A DNA stretch of 64,000 nucleotides from Aphelocoma coerulescens (GCF_041296385.1 NW_027184078.1:682001-746000); one strand, 5' to 3'. Shown: positions 18,781 through 29,973, numbered from the stretch's first letter. Notes: generated from the letters alone by a model not told the origin. Translations and numbers: made by a program.

Positions 18781-19674
18781 AAGGCCGTGAAATCCAACAT
18801 CTGGCCTTGTTTGGGGCTGTATGGTCAAAGTCAGCTCCCTTGGCTCCTCCTTGAGCCCTGGCCAGGCTTAGGAGGAAGCCAAGAGGAGGATGAAAGCAGA
18901 TGTTCCTGCACTAGAAGTGCTGTCAGTTTGTTTCTCCAGCACTGTCAAAGCTGGGCCTTCTCGCAGCGGGGTTGGAGCCTCAGCTGTGGCTGGAGGCAGC
19001 TGCAGGAATTCCCAGTGTCCGGGAGTGGCTCTCCAGTCCTTGGCTGGGACAGCTTCCCCCAGCTGATGGGTGGCTCTGGGTGATGGTAAAGTCTGAGGGT
19101 CACTGGGGCTGGATCTTGGTTAATCACTGCAGGCAATCTTTGGCACTGATGACTGGGGGCATTGCTGAGCTGTTCCTGCTGTGATTCTTTGCTAATGATT
19201 ATGTGCTTTGCTGAGCTTATGCTTTTGTAATTCTTTGCAGATTTGCATTTTATAAATTGCACAATCCCTTCAGTAGGGTCTGTGTCTTTGGTGCTGACCC
19301 TGCCCACCGGCAAAACAGGGCCCCATCCTGCCTGAGTGTTACCTGGGAAGACAAAAACCCTCACTCCAAATGTCCCCTCCTTCCTCCTTGTTCCCCCCAC
19401 TTTATACACTGGCCATGATGTCCTGTGGTCTGGGATATCCCTGGGGTCAGTTGGGGTCACCTGTCCTGGCTGTGACCCCTGCCAAGCTCCCCCTCACCCC
19501 CAGCCCCTCCCCAGCGTGGCCGGACGAGGGGCAGGAAAGGCCTTGGCTCTGTGCAAGCTCAGCAAGAACAAAACCATCTCCGTGTGAGCAACGCTGTGCT
19601 CAGCACAGAGCCAAACACAGCCCCAGAGAAAGGCCTGGCAAGGAAATTCCCTCTGCCCCAGCCCACAGCAGCAC
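18781..19674. other. No gene recognised
   Basis: An A/T-richer part at 19180-19265 is flanked by GC-rich sequence. It has the look of an old interspersed repeat, but I cannot name the family. No coding signal. Confidence 0.35.
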
Positions 19675-20100
19675 CCCATGGCCATCCACCATCACCACGG
19701 CTCCACGGGTTCCTTTCCATGGCCCCGGCCCTGGCCACGGGACCTTGGGCTGGTGGCCATGGCAGCCAACTGTGGCCCAGGGCTCAGTGCCCGTGTCCAT
19801 GGCAGCAGTGCCCGGCCACGGGCCCTGAGTGCAGGTGACCGTGCCAATCCCCATGGCAGCGGGGCCAAGCGTTGGTGTCCATGGCACCAAAGTGAGGAAC
19901 GGGTCCCTGTGGCCGCTGCCGTGGCATCAGCGAGTGTCAGTGCAATTGTAGCTGGCACCAGCCCCGGCACCGCTCTGTCCTGAGGGCTGCCATGGCAGCC
20001 GAGGGCAGCCACAGGTCTGCGGGCAAGTGGCCACGGACCCTGAGTGCAGCAATGGGTCCTGGGGGGGTTTCCAAGGGAACTGGAACTGATGAGGGTTGCC
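19675..20100. repeat. Degenerate CCATGGCA-type minisatellite
   Basis: CCATGG recurs at about 19677, 19718, 19757, 19798, 19850, 19880, 19990 and 20099, usually as 'tgtCCATGGCAgc', with spacing near 40-50 bp. Open frames across it reflect the repeat. Confidence 0.55.
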
Positions 20101-20116
20101 ATGGCATCCAACCCCC

Positions 20117-20645
20117 TGGGATGTCACACAGCCACCCTGGGATGTCCCACAGCCAACCTGTGATGTCAAAACTCATTCTGTGATGTCACATAGCCACCCT
20201 GTGATGTCATAGACACCCTGTGATGTCATAGACACTCTGTGATGTCATGCCACCCATCTGTGATGTCACAGTCCTCTCTGTGATATCACTGTGATAGCTC
20301 TGTGATGTCACAGCAGACTCTATGATGTCATACAGCTCCCCTGTGATGTCACACAACCACTCTGTGATGTCACACAAGCACCCTGTGATGTCACAGTCCT
20401 ATCTGTGATGTCACAACTCTGCACTGTGGTGTCACACCAGCACCCTGTGATGTCACAGCCATCTCTGTGATGTCATAGTCTGCCCTGTGATGTCAGAGCC
20501 CAATCTGTGATGTCACAGCCAACTCTATGATGTCACAGCACCACTCTCTGATGTCACAGAGCTGCTCCATGATGTCGTCGTAGACTCTATGATGTCATAC
20601 AGCCACCCTGTGATGTCACACAGCCCCTTTCTGACATCACAGCTG
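20117..20645. repeat. ~20-bp minisatellite of TGATGTCA octamers
   Basis: About 20 exact TGATGTCA octamers, plus single-base variants (TGATATCA, TGGTGTCA, TGACATCA), lie between 20161 and 20640 in units such as CTCTGTGATGTCACA. The octamer is one base from the palindromic CRE (TGACGTCA). Spacing varies from 15 to 25 bp. Confidence 0.9.
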
Positions 20646-20674
20646 CTCTGTGGCTCTGTGACACAGGCACAGAG

Positions 20675-21125
20675 GTGTTACCAAAACTTCAGGGAAACAA
20701 AACCTCCTCAGCATCAGCGCAGCACGAAGCAGCAGCATTCTTTATTGGGCCGGATGCACGAGGGGAGAGCCCCTCCCAAAGTCATGTGTGCCGAGGTCAG
20801 GAATGTTCCTGTTTGCAGACTGTGTTTCACAGACTCATTCCCAGACTGTCCCACAATAAACACACACACGACAATCATTTCCCCAAAATCATTGCATATT
20901 TCCCCCACCCCTTTGCACATCCGTTCTTCTGCCCTGGGGCTCTCTTTGGGGGTCCCTGGTGGTCGGTGACCCCAAAGCCAGCCCTGACTGCCCAGTGAAC
21001 TGGTGAAAGTTGGCACACCTGGGCTGGTTGCTGCCTACAGAATCAGCCTTGTGCGGTTCCATGGCCAGTGGCTTTTGGAGAAGAAGCATTGTATGAACCC
21101 ACCAGGTGCAAACGGTTTTTCATCT
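20675..21125 (-). mobile_element. ERV-B 3' LTR
   Basis: Minus-strand sequence between the purine tract and the TGATGTCA array. It includes a CCAATAAAGAATGC poly(A) context at about 20746-20733 and a GT-rich stretch (GTGTGTGTGTTTATTG) near 20870. Exact TG/CA ends are not fixed by eye. Confidence 0.55.
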
Positions 21126-21369
21126 GGTAAATTTCCCCCCTTGGAGGGTTGGGAAGCTTCTCTTCCCTTCAAGCCTTCGTAAGCCTCACTCTGCTCCTTT
21201 ACTCACATCCCACGAGTTCCTCAGCTGCTTTCACAACCATGTTCTTTACACAGCTCAAAGCAAGTGTCACAAGCACAAGTATTGCTGGGATCCCAGTTAG
21301 ACTTTGCAAAAGTCAGGCCAACCATCAGTCAGAGAAAATCCAAGTCCTTGAAATATTTTATCCAGTTAC

Positions 21370-22660
21370 TGTCTAATCCTCCCCTTAATTCCCTGCTGGA
21401 TGCAGCAACTGATTTTATCCTCTCTACCCGATCATCCAATCCAGCATCACATTTGGAATGTGCACACAACAAGTGTTGCTGTTTCAGTTCAAGAATCCAC
21501 ATACTCCCTGTCCATGTAACAGCAATAGGGCTAAAGCCAATCTGCTCTGTAAAGTCATTTTAGCTGTGGCTGGCAATTGTTCCTTTATTTCAGCAAGCCC
21601 CAAAGGAGCTGCATTCACTCAGGTTTCCATCTGCAGAGCCCAATGGTGTGTGGCTGCTCTGTTCCTAAAGGCAGATCTTTGCGGAGCAGAGATGAATTCT
21701 AAAATCCATCCCGCTGTAGTTCCCGCACTGGGATGTTTCCAAGTTCCATCCCCTTTAACCTTTCCCCACAGTTGGGTTCCCGGTGGTGACTCCTTGCACG
21801 AGGGACGGAACGTTAATACCCCCAGTGTCCATGGTGCTCCTGATTCTCCCAGGGCCAAACGTGTGCTCCAAATTCCATCACTTCCCACCCATCCTGGGGC
21901 TCCTAAGGATCTGACCGCATCCTGCTGACACTCTGTGCCTCTCCAAGGCTTGCTGTTTGTTGGCTGAGCCCAGGTGTCACTGAGAAAGGCAGAATCATTT
22001 CTACAAACACAGCCTAGCCTCAGAGCCTGGGCCACAGCCAGGAGCTGCTGCACCTCAGGATTCCAAACAGCTCAAGTGTCTGTCCCAGGGCAATCCCACT
22101 TTTCCTTTGTCCTGGGATCCTTTGGCCTTGACCTTGTTAAATCAGGATATTTTATACCCACCTGTAAGGGGTCCCGTGGAAGGCCTGGGCTCCCTTCCCA
22201 GCCCAGACACCCCTGAACTGGCTGGAAACATTCCCATTGTCCTGTCTGAGGGTGATTCCATACTGCTGGAATTTGGCAGCTCCAGGGGCTATCAGTGCAA
22301 TCTGTCAGCTGATCAATATTTCCTGAGGTAATTTCCAGATCCAGTTTGGAAATGTTACAATTCTCAGCAGTATCGTTCTTATGTGTCCATGGTAAGGAAT
22401 ATTCTCCTTCCATCCCTGTCCAGGTGCCCTGGGTGCTATTTCCTTCCACAAGTGTTCCCAGATTTTTGTCAAATTGCTGACTGAAGCTCCCCACGGAACT
22501 GGATTTTCTGCACAGGTTGGTGTTGGCAAACAAGCTGTTACAGGGGTCACATTCTGTCATCTGCCAACATCTTGCACTGACTTTGAAAACCGCATTTCCC
22601 TTCCCAGAAGTCAGGAACATCGTTTCTATTTTTATTATAGTTACACAATAATTGATCATC
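21370..22660 (-). pseudogene. ERV-B env remnant (SU and TM)
   Basis: 22659-22072 is open for 195 codons with several Cys and N-x-S/T sites (NST, NIS, NDT), SU-like. A second segment (22053-21619) is open in another frame. Near 21560-21440 broken frames show an LQ-rich, CC-containing stretch like the gammaretroviral TM ectodomain around its CX6CC motif. Stops separate all parts, so no complete envelope is encoded. Confidence 0.6.
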
Positions 22661-22693
22661 TAGATCCAATAAAGAGTATCCCCTTAGAAAATC

Positions 22694-23323
22694 CTATTCA
22701 ATACCTAAAACAATAGGATTGATGTAAAACCCCAAACTCCATGGTGTCAGACAGTCTTGTTTCTGCTGTGTTTGATGTGTGCTTGCTGGTTTTACCCGCA
22801 TGTGATGAACCCTGAGTTTGATTCCTTCTACCTTGAGTGCAGGGTAGGTTACCAGGAGGACTTGAGATGGTCCCTTCCACTTTGGCTGGATTGTTCCAAA
22901 ATTCCAGGTTCTGATGTACACCGCATCTCCTGGTTGGAAAGGATGTACAGGCGAGTCCAGCCCCAATGATCTGTTGAGAACCATGCACCTTTTAAGGCTT
23001 ACAAGAGTTAGTCCCAGTGCTATTAAATATTCATTGCAGCAAAACTTCTGAGACTTCCCTTGTCTTGTTGGTGCCACATGGGAAAGCTTCTGGCCATCCA
23101 GAAAAAGGATCCACCAATACCAAAATGTGCCAGTCCCCCTTCTGTCTGGGCAGTTCTGCAAAATCAGTTGGCCAAAATCACCTGGTGATTCCCATGTAAC
23201 GAGCCCTGGAGGCAGCCTTCTTCCTTCAAAACCAATCCCATCTTTCTCAACAACTGATCTATTATTTTTTGCCATTTTTGTGCTTACTAGATGCCTTTGT
23301 AAACTGGCCACCATATTCTCCAT
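22694..23323 (-). pseudogene. ERV-B integrase with internal core deletion
   Basis: A 209-codon frame. Residues about 40-85 resemble the start of the catalytic core (WESPGDFGQL, FWYWWILFLDGQKLSH), which holds the first catalytic region. It then jumps to the C-terminal domain (HPFQPGDAVYIRTW, PKWKGPSQVLLVTYPALKVEG, VHHMRVKPA). The SDRG Asp and the ERMN Glu segment are absent, so a chunk of core is deleted in frame and the product would be inactive. Confidence 0.78.
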
Positions 23324-23509
23324 TTCCTAATGTGTTTCCTGATGTTTTAGTTCCATTATACATTAATTGTGGAGCTCCAATTACCTGCCCACACGGGGTT
23401 ACCAATCACCTGCTGGGATTTTCCGTAGCTGCTGCTGATGGGGCTGACTGCCTGTCCTGATCACTGGAATCTGGCTTTTGTTGCAGAACATTCAAGTTTT
23501 TGCTAGGTA

Positions 23510-24100
23510 TTAGTGCAAGGAGAGCTTTTTCAGCACCCTCTTGAGCTGTTTGGTCAGCCAATGGAGTCCCTGGATTAACTGGGGAGTCTCCAAACCCATG
23601 GGCTTTACAAGGGCATCAGGGCCACTTCTTTTGGTTTTGGCACACTCTGCAGTAGGTGACTGATTTCTTTTTGTACTCACTGGAGACCTCTGTGCCCTTT
23701 CCTTCCATGTGGCTCCCTGGGCGTCTATTATTCCAAACCCAGAGTTCAAATCAGTCCATATGTTCACCTTTTTTCCTTCAGTGATTTCTAGGAAAGGTCA
23801 TTCATTCTGCTTTTTGTGCTGATGTGTTCAAAGCTAAAGCCTGGGCTTCTATGACCTGGGTTGAGGTTCCCACTGCACACCCAGCTGCCCGTTTTCCATC
23901 TGTACCATGCTGCTCCCACCAGGGTGCAGGTCCAGTGCTGGCTCCTGGATGGGATTGCTCTCGAGGTCCCAGAGTCTGCCAGAACACACTTGTTCCATGG
24001 ATCCCAGGCAGCCATAGCACAAAGATTCCAACCCTTCTCTTAGAAGGGACTCGAACACTTCCCTGTTCCAACCTTGGGTACCTTGAACCAAACCCTGCAA
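23510..24100 (-). pseudogene. ERV-B RNase H remnant
   Basis: Near 23900-23800 the minus strand reads DGKRAAGCAV...TQVIEAQAL..., and near 23765-23690 IWTDLNSGFGIIDAQGATWKERA. These are the opening and closing strands/helices of gammaretroviral RNase H; the second carries the conserved TD. Frameshifts separate them. Confidence 0.7.
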
Positions 24101-24289
24101 AGCTTTTGCTGCACCTTACAGGCAGGTCAACAGTTTACACTGGGAAAGGAAAAGGTGCCTTTATCTTACCAGGGGTCTTTCTCTGATTTCCTTTGGAGCA
24201 GGGATCAAGGGTTCTTCCCAGAATCCTTCAGTGCTGCCTGCAGGTCCTGCCATCCCTCAGATCTGTTGAAATTCAAGAGGATGAGGCCA

Positions 24290-24665
24290 CGGGGTGTCCC
24301 AATGGTGCCTTGGTTCCATGGGCCCCACAGTGTAACCATGGTGTCCTTGGTTCTGCAGTGTCACAATGGACCCTTCATTCCATGAGGCCCCACAGTGTGG
24401 CAATGGTCCCTTGAGTCCATGAGGCCCCACAAGGTCACAATGGTCCCTTGGTTCCATGGCCCCGCACTCTCACAATGCTCTCCTTGGCTGCACAAGGTCC
24501 CGTAGTGGCACAAGGGTCTCCTTGGTGCAGAGACCAGGGCAGAAGGGTTCCACAAGGTCCCAGAGTGTCACAAGGATCTCCTTGGATCTACAGTGTCAGA
24601 ACTGACCCTTGGTTACACGAGATCCTCCTGTGTCCCAAGGGCTCGTTGGTTCCACAGGGCCTGAT
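24290..24665. repeat. ~37-bp minisatellite related to the macrosatellite
   Basis: About ten degenerate units of the form CCTTGGTTCCATGAGGCCCC followed by ACAGTGTCACAATGGTC. Read in reverse complement, a unit matches closely the stretch at 27455-27495 in each macrosatellite unit (CAGTGACACTGTGGGGCC then TTTTGGAAGCAACAGG). Confidence 0.8.
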
Positions 24666-25362
24666 TCTCTAACACTTCAGAGATGGTGTAGGACAGTTTC
24701 TATTTTCCCGCAGTTTGGTGACGAAAGGAGCACGCTGGGCAGAGCACGGAGATGCTGCTGCTGTCTGCTCAGGGGAAAGGGTCCAACAAGGCTGAGGGGC
24801 TGGGAGGCTGCTGGAAGGGCCGTGCCCCACATGGTACAGCTTTCCTGGGAGGCAGGGAACAGCAGGAGAGACACGCACTTCCCCACAGAGCAGCTGGGCA
24901 GGGGGACACTGGGCATGAGGAGGAGGAAATGTCCCTCCCAGGGCAGCGTGGGGGCAGAAGCACCCAGAGGGAGGATGAGCTCAGGGCATGTGTGTGTGCC
25001 CAAGGCACAGAGGGTGAGGCTGGGCACAGCTCAGGCCAGGGCTGGAGGTGGCAGGGCAGAGCTGGTGGTGGGGCAGTGAGATGGGAGTGTGCAGCCTGCA
25101 GGGACACAGCAGCAGCGGTGGGACAGCGCAGGACAAGCTGTGCTGGACATGGCCAAGGGCCCTGGCAGGGCTGGCAGTGTCCAGGAGAAGCCAAGACTTG
25201 GTGCCCAGGGTCATGGCAGCGTCTCTTCCACCAAGGGCTTAGAGGACACACCTTGTCCTCAGGCCCTGGGGCCTCCTGGGAATAGCCCCAGAAAGTCTGG
25301 GCACTGTCAGCACCCTGTCCTGCCCTCAGCATTCCCCCACATCCCAGCAGCCTCATTTGGGA
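24666..25362. other. No gene recognised
   Basis: GC-rich unique-looking sequence up to the array edge. Open frames exist on both strands but have no recognisable domain. The macrosatellite homology starts at about 25363 (GGAATGGCTCTGCTCCAGGA). Confidence 0.4.
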
Positions 25363-25437
25363 ATGGCTCTGCTCCAGGATGGCATGCTGCAGAGAATGCA
25401 GGTAGATTTTGTGCTCACTCCTGGCATGCAGCTGGAC

Positions 25438-25500
25438 AATAAAGCCTGATCCAGCCCCCCCTCAGCATATGTCCGGCTCTGGCATTGGGGCGGGGCAACT
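25438..25500 (+). promoter_or_regulatory. Poly(A) signal followed by CCAAT/GC-box, unit 1 (repeated in every unit)
   Basis: AATAAA at 25438-25443, then an inverted CCAAT (ATTGG, 25484-25488) overlapping a GC box GGGGCGGGGC (25487-25496). The same order and spacing recur at each unit start (for example 27706, 29974). This could end one transcript and begin the next, but no TATA box or RNA evidence is available. Confidence 0.45.
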
Positions 25501-25687
25501 TTGGGAGCAGCCCCAGCCCTGCTCCTGCTCCCGGCTGGGCACCCAGCTGCTGGGACACAGGTGTGTCCTGATGCCACCGTCTACTCCTTTGAGAAGGGGA
25601 GGACAGAGTGCATCAGGGAGTTTGGTGTGGCTTACATGCGGCAAGGAGAAGGTGCAGCCCCGAACTGGCTTTCACTTCTAGAACCTT

Positions 25688-26068
25688 TTGCTATTGCGGG
25701 AGCAGCTGCTGGAGCTTTTCAACCGAGCTGCAAGAGTGAAAAGTGTGATGGCATGTCTATCTGAGAAGGAAGGTTCGGTGCCGCAGCCTGTTGTGCACAA
25801 TTTATATGCTGATAAGAGAAGGGGGTGCTTTTGGAACGTTTTCCTTCCTGACACTTCTGTCTCTGTGAGCTTTAGCTGCTTGGACTCAGGGGTACCGAAG
25901 GTGTGTGAAAGTGACTGGGATGCGAGAATCATGTTGCACAGGGAACAGGGAAGGTCAGCAAATGTTTCCTGTCCTGGCACATCTCTCAGTCTGAACTGCA
26001 GCTGCAGATGCTTCACTTCCGCCAAGGACTCTGCCACCTTGAGAGAAGGATGCGCTCTATGGAGTTGA
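25688..26068 (+). other. 126-codon ORF of unknown function in unit 1 (recurs in units)
   Basis: Opens at a non-ATG codon if read as LLREQLLELFNRAARVK..., is Cys-containing (VSCPGTSLSLNCSCRCF near its end) and ends at 26066-26068. It is preserved in all clean units with one or two residue changes (G/I near SG-PKV; W/C in CF-NVF). Array homogenisation alone could preserve it, and there is no known domain. An overlapping frame at 26008-26217 encodes a helical stretch (LHFRQGLCHLERRMRSME). I do not call a gene. Confidence 0.25.
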
Positions 26069-26969
26069 GAAAGAAAGTGCGTCTCACTAGCTTCTTTCCT
26101 CTACTTCATAGACAGCAAAGGGGCTATGAAAGGCAGCACTGGCTTTTTGTTCTAGGACTTCTTCTTTACAAGCAGCTGCTGGATGTTTGGAAGGGGGTTT
26201 GGGATATGCAAAAATGAGAGGCTAAGATGGTAAGAGGGTAAGATGGAAGTCATCTGGCAAAAGCAGAGCTCACAAAAGGGCCAGCTGAGAAAGCTCTTGC
26301 TGCCTACAACTTCAACTGCACCCCTCAAAGCAGCAGCACACACGCTGCTCTCGGCACTTTCCTTCTCAGCTCTACGCACCATCCTAAGCCTTGCCTCTCC
26401 CACACTCAGGATCCAAAGACAACGGCACCAGGGACTGCTCACACACTAAAGGCACCAGGACAAAAGGCTCACCAGCTTGGCCTTTGCATTCCCGCTGACA
26501 GCTCCACAGCTCGAACCCAGAGAACTGCCTGCTGCCAACAGCCTTTCCAATCACTCTGAGCACCTCATGACAAGGAGTGTGGGGAATGAATCTCCAGCAG
26601 CCTCCTGCCCCAGGCTGTCCCCCGGGAGCAGCCCTGCTCCAGGCCGTGACTGCCACCTGCACAGCCAAAGGACCCAGAGCCGGTGTTACACACCACGGCT
26701 GTGCCTGGCACAGAGACACCAGTGGCCACACAAGTGGCCATGGCACTGTCCACACACAGTCCCTGCTGCTGCTCCCCCAGCCGCTGGCACCAACTCCCAG
26801 CCACCCACTCCTAAAGCCACGGGGCCCACTGGGACACTGCGGGGGCTCGTGGAAGCCAGCGGCCATTGTGACACAGCGGGGCTGCACAGAGCCCACGGTG
26901 CTTTGTGACCCGTGGCTCCCAGGAGAGCCTTTGTGATGCTGGGGAACTACAAGGAAGCCTGGCTCCTCT

Positions 26970-27428
26970 GTGACACCACCACAGAAGCTCAGGGGAGCCC
27001 TGGAGACCGTGCTGATGCTATGGAACCTGATGCAACCCTGCCTCCTCTGTGACACCACAGAAGCTCTTGGAGCCCTGGAGACCGTGCTGATGCTATGGAA
27101 CCTGATGCAACCCTGCCTCCTCTGTGACACCACAGAACCTCTGGGAGCCCTGGAGACCGTGCTGATGCTATGGAACCTGATGCAACCCTGCCTCCACTGT
27201 GACACCACAGAAGCTCAGGGAGCCCTGGAGACTGTGGTGATGCTATGGAACCTGATGCAACCCTGCCTCCACTGTGACACCACAGAAGCTCAGGGAGCCC
27301 TGGAGACCGTGCTGATGCTATGGAACCTGATGCAACCCTGCCTCCACTGTGACACCACAGAAGCTCGGGGAGCTCTGCAGACCGTGGGGATGCTGGCGAA
27401 GCTGACGGAACCCTGGGCACCACAGTGA
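26970..27428 (+). repeat. 75-bp (25-codon) subrepeat block, unit 1
   Basis: Five full 75-bp copies from about 27000 and a degenerate sixth. In one frame each copy reads LETVLMLWNLMQPCLLCDTT plus a variable five-residue junction ending GA. Since 75 is a multiple of three, both strands stay open across the block. Copy number is five in most units and four in units 9 and 10. Confidence 0.93.
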
Positions 27429-27705
27429 CGCTATGGAACCTGGTGGAACCGAGGGGCCACAGTGACACTGTGGGGCCTTTTGGAAGCAACAGGACCCTGG
27501 TGGGAAGCCACGGGATGATTAATCCTGCACGAACCTGCTCCAGGTGGGCTCCTCTCTCCCGGCTTCCACAGGTGCTGCTAGGATCCCACTCCGGCACTGG
27601 CTTGGCACGGGCTCACGGCTTCCTTTGGCAATGGCTCTGCTCCAGGATGGCATGCTGCAGAGAATGCAGGTAGATTTTGTGCTCACTCCTGGCATGCAGC
27701 TGGAC

Positions 27706-29973
27706 AATAAAGCCTGATCCAGCCCCCCCTCAGCATATGTCCGGCTCTGGCATTGGGGCGGGGCAACTTTGGGAGCAGCCCCAGCCCTGCTCCTGCTCCC
27801 GGCTGGGCACCCAGCTGCTGGGACACAGGTGTGTCCTGATGCCACCGTCTACTCCTTTGAGAAGGGGAGGACAGAGTGCATCAGGGAGTTTGGTGTGGCT
27901 TACATGCGGCAAGGAGAAGGTGCAGCCCCAAACTGGCTTTCACTTCTAGAACCTTTTGCTATTGCGGGAGCAGCTGCTGGAGCTTTTCAACCGAGCTGCA
28001 AGAGTGAAAAGTGTGATGGCATGTCTATCTGAGAAGGAAGGTTCGGTGCCGCAGCCTGTTGTGCACAATTTATATGCTGATAAGAGAAGGGGGTGCTTTT
28101 GGAACGTTTTCCTTCCTGACACTTCTGTCTCTGTGAGCTTTAGCTGCTTGGACTCAGGGATACCGAAGGTATGTGAAAGTGACTGGGATGCGAGAATCAT
28201 GTTGCACAGGGAACAGGGAAGGTCAGCAAATGTTTCCTGTCCTGGCACATCTCTCAGTCTGAACTGCAGCTGCAGATGCTTCACTTCCGCCAAGGACTCT
28301 GCCACCTTGAGAGAAGGATGCGCTCTATGGAGTTGAGAAAGAAAGTGCGTCTCACTAGCTTCTTTCCTCTACTTCATAGACAGCAAAGGGGCTATGAAAG
28401 GCAGCACTGGCTTTTTGTTCTAGGACTTCTTCTTTACAAGCAGCTGCTGGATGTTTGGAAGGGGGTTTGGGATATGCAAAAATGAGAGGCTAAGATGGTA
28501 AGAGGGTAAGATGGAAGTCATCTGGCAAAAGCAGAGCTCACAAAAGGGCCAGCTGAGAAAGCTCTTGCTGCCTACAACTTCAACTGCACCCCTCAAAGCA
28601 GCAGCACACACGCTGCTCTCGGCACTTTCCTTCTCAGCTCTACGCACCATCCTAAGCCTTGCCTCTCCCACACTCAGGATCCAAAGACAACGGCACCAGG
28701 GACTGCTCACACACTAAAGGCACCAGGACAAAAGGCTCACCAGCTTGGCCTTTGCATTCCCGCTGACAGCTCCACAGCTTGAACCCAGAGAACTGCCTGC
28801 TGCCAACAGCCTTTCCAATCACTGTGAGCACCTCATGACAAGGAGTGTGGGGAATGAATCTCCAGCAGCCTCCTGCCCCAGGCTGTCCCCCGGGAGCAGC
28901 CCTGCTCCAGGCCGTGACTGCCACCTGCACAGCCAAAGGACCCAGAGCCGGTGTTACACACCACGGCTGTGCCTGGCACAGAGACACCAGTGGCCACACA
29001 AGTGGCCATGGCACTGTCCACACACAGTCCCTGCTGCTGCTCCCCCAGCCGCTGGCACCAACTCCCAGCCACCCACTCCTAAAGCCACGGGGCCCACTGG
29101 GACACTGCGGGGGCTCGTGGAAGCCAGTGGCCATTGTGACACAGCGGGGCTGCACAGAGCCCACGGTGCTTTGTGACCCGTGGCTCCCAGGAGAGCCTTT
29201 GTGATGCTGGGGAACTACAAGGAAGCCTGGCTCCTCTGTGACACCACCACAGAAGCTCAGGGGAGCCCTGGAGACCGTGCTGATGCTATGGAACCTGATG
29301 CAACCCTGCCTCCTCTGTGACACCACAGAAGCTCTTGGAGCCCTGGAGACCGTGGTGATGCTATGGAACCTGATGCAACCCTGCCTCCTCTGTGACACCA
29401 CAGAACCTCTGGGAGCCCTGGAGACCGTGCTGATGCTATGGAACCTGATGCAACCCTGCCTCCACTGTGACACCACAGAACCTCTGGGAGCCCTGGAGAC
29501 TGTGGTGATGCTATGGAACCTGATGCAACCCTGCCTCCACTGTGACACCACAGAACCTCTGGGAGCCCTGGAGACCGTGCTGATGCTATGGAACCTGATG
29601 CAACCCTGCCTCCACAGTGACACCACAGAAGCTCGGGGAGCTCTGCAGACCGTGGGGATGCTGGCGGAGCTGACGGAACCCTGGGCACCACAGTGACGCT
29701 ATGGAACCTGGTGGAACCGAGGGGCCACAGTGACACTGTGGGGCCTTTTGGAAGCAACAGGACCCTGGTGGGAAGCCACGGGATGATTAATCCTGCACGA
29801 ACCTGCTCCAGGTGGGCTCCTCTCTCCCGGCTTCCACAGGTGCTGCTAGGATCCCACTCCGGCACTGGCTTGGCACGGGCTCACGGCTTCCTTTGGCAAT
29901 GGCTCTGCTCCAGGATGGCATGCTGCAGAGAATGCAGGTAGATTTTGTGCTCACTCCTGGCATGCAGCTGGAC
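27706..29973 (+). repeat. Macrosatellite unit 2
   Basis: 2,268 bp, five subrepeats. Private changes: CACTGTGAGCACC near 28821, CCAGTGGCC near 29125 and CTCCACAGTGACACC near 29611. Confidence 0.95.

Larger units (their letters stand above)
20675..24260 (-). mobile_element. ERV-B: decayed gamma-like endogenous retrovirus
   Basis: Reading the minus strand: RNase H (about 24100-23510), integrase (23323-22694), env surface and transmembrane remnants (about 22660-21370), a purine-rich AAGGGGGGAAA tract near 21138-21128 and a 3' LTR (about 21125-20675) with AATAAA near 20743. Motifs are of gammaretrovirus/ERV1 type. No 5' LTR, gag, protease or polymerase core is recognised; it is truncated at its 5' end, near the 24.3-kb minisatellite. 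Confidence 0.78.
25438..27705 (+). repeat. Macrosatellite unit 1 (array edge)
   Basis: 2,268 bp, five full 75-bp subrepeats. It carries at least four substitutions absent from units 2-11: CCCCGAACTGG near 25658, GGGGTACCGAAGGTGTG near 25888-25905 (two changes) and CAGCTCGAACCC near 26511. Confidence 0.95.

Noticed and set aside
20117..20645. CRISPR-like array (regular short repeats with spacers)
   Set aside because: The genome is vertebrate, repeats are only 8-15 bp with related spacers, and no cas genes exist. It is a minisatellite.
26477..26908. Plus-strand 143- and 119-codon frames in each unit
   Set aside because: Overlapping frames in GC-rich sequence with low-complexity Pro/Ala/Thr content. 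Conservation among units follows from array homogeneity.
26384..27208. Long minus-strand frames (250-324 codons) across each macrosatellite unit
   Set aside because: They run through the 75-bp subrepeats, whose length is a multiple of three, so an open frame is automatic. Their start and length change with subrepeat number and they have no domain.
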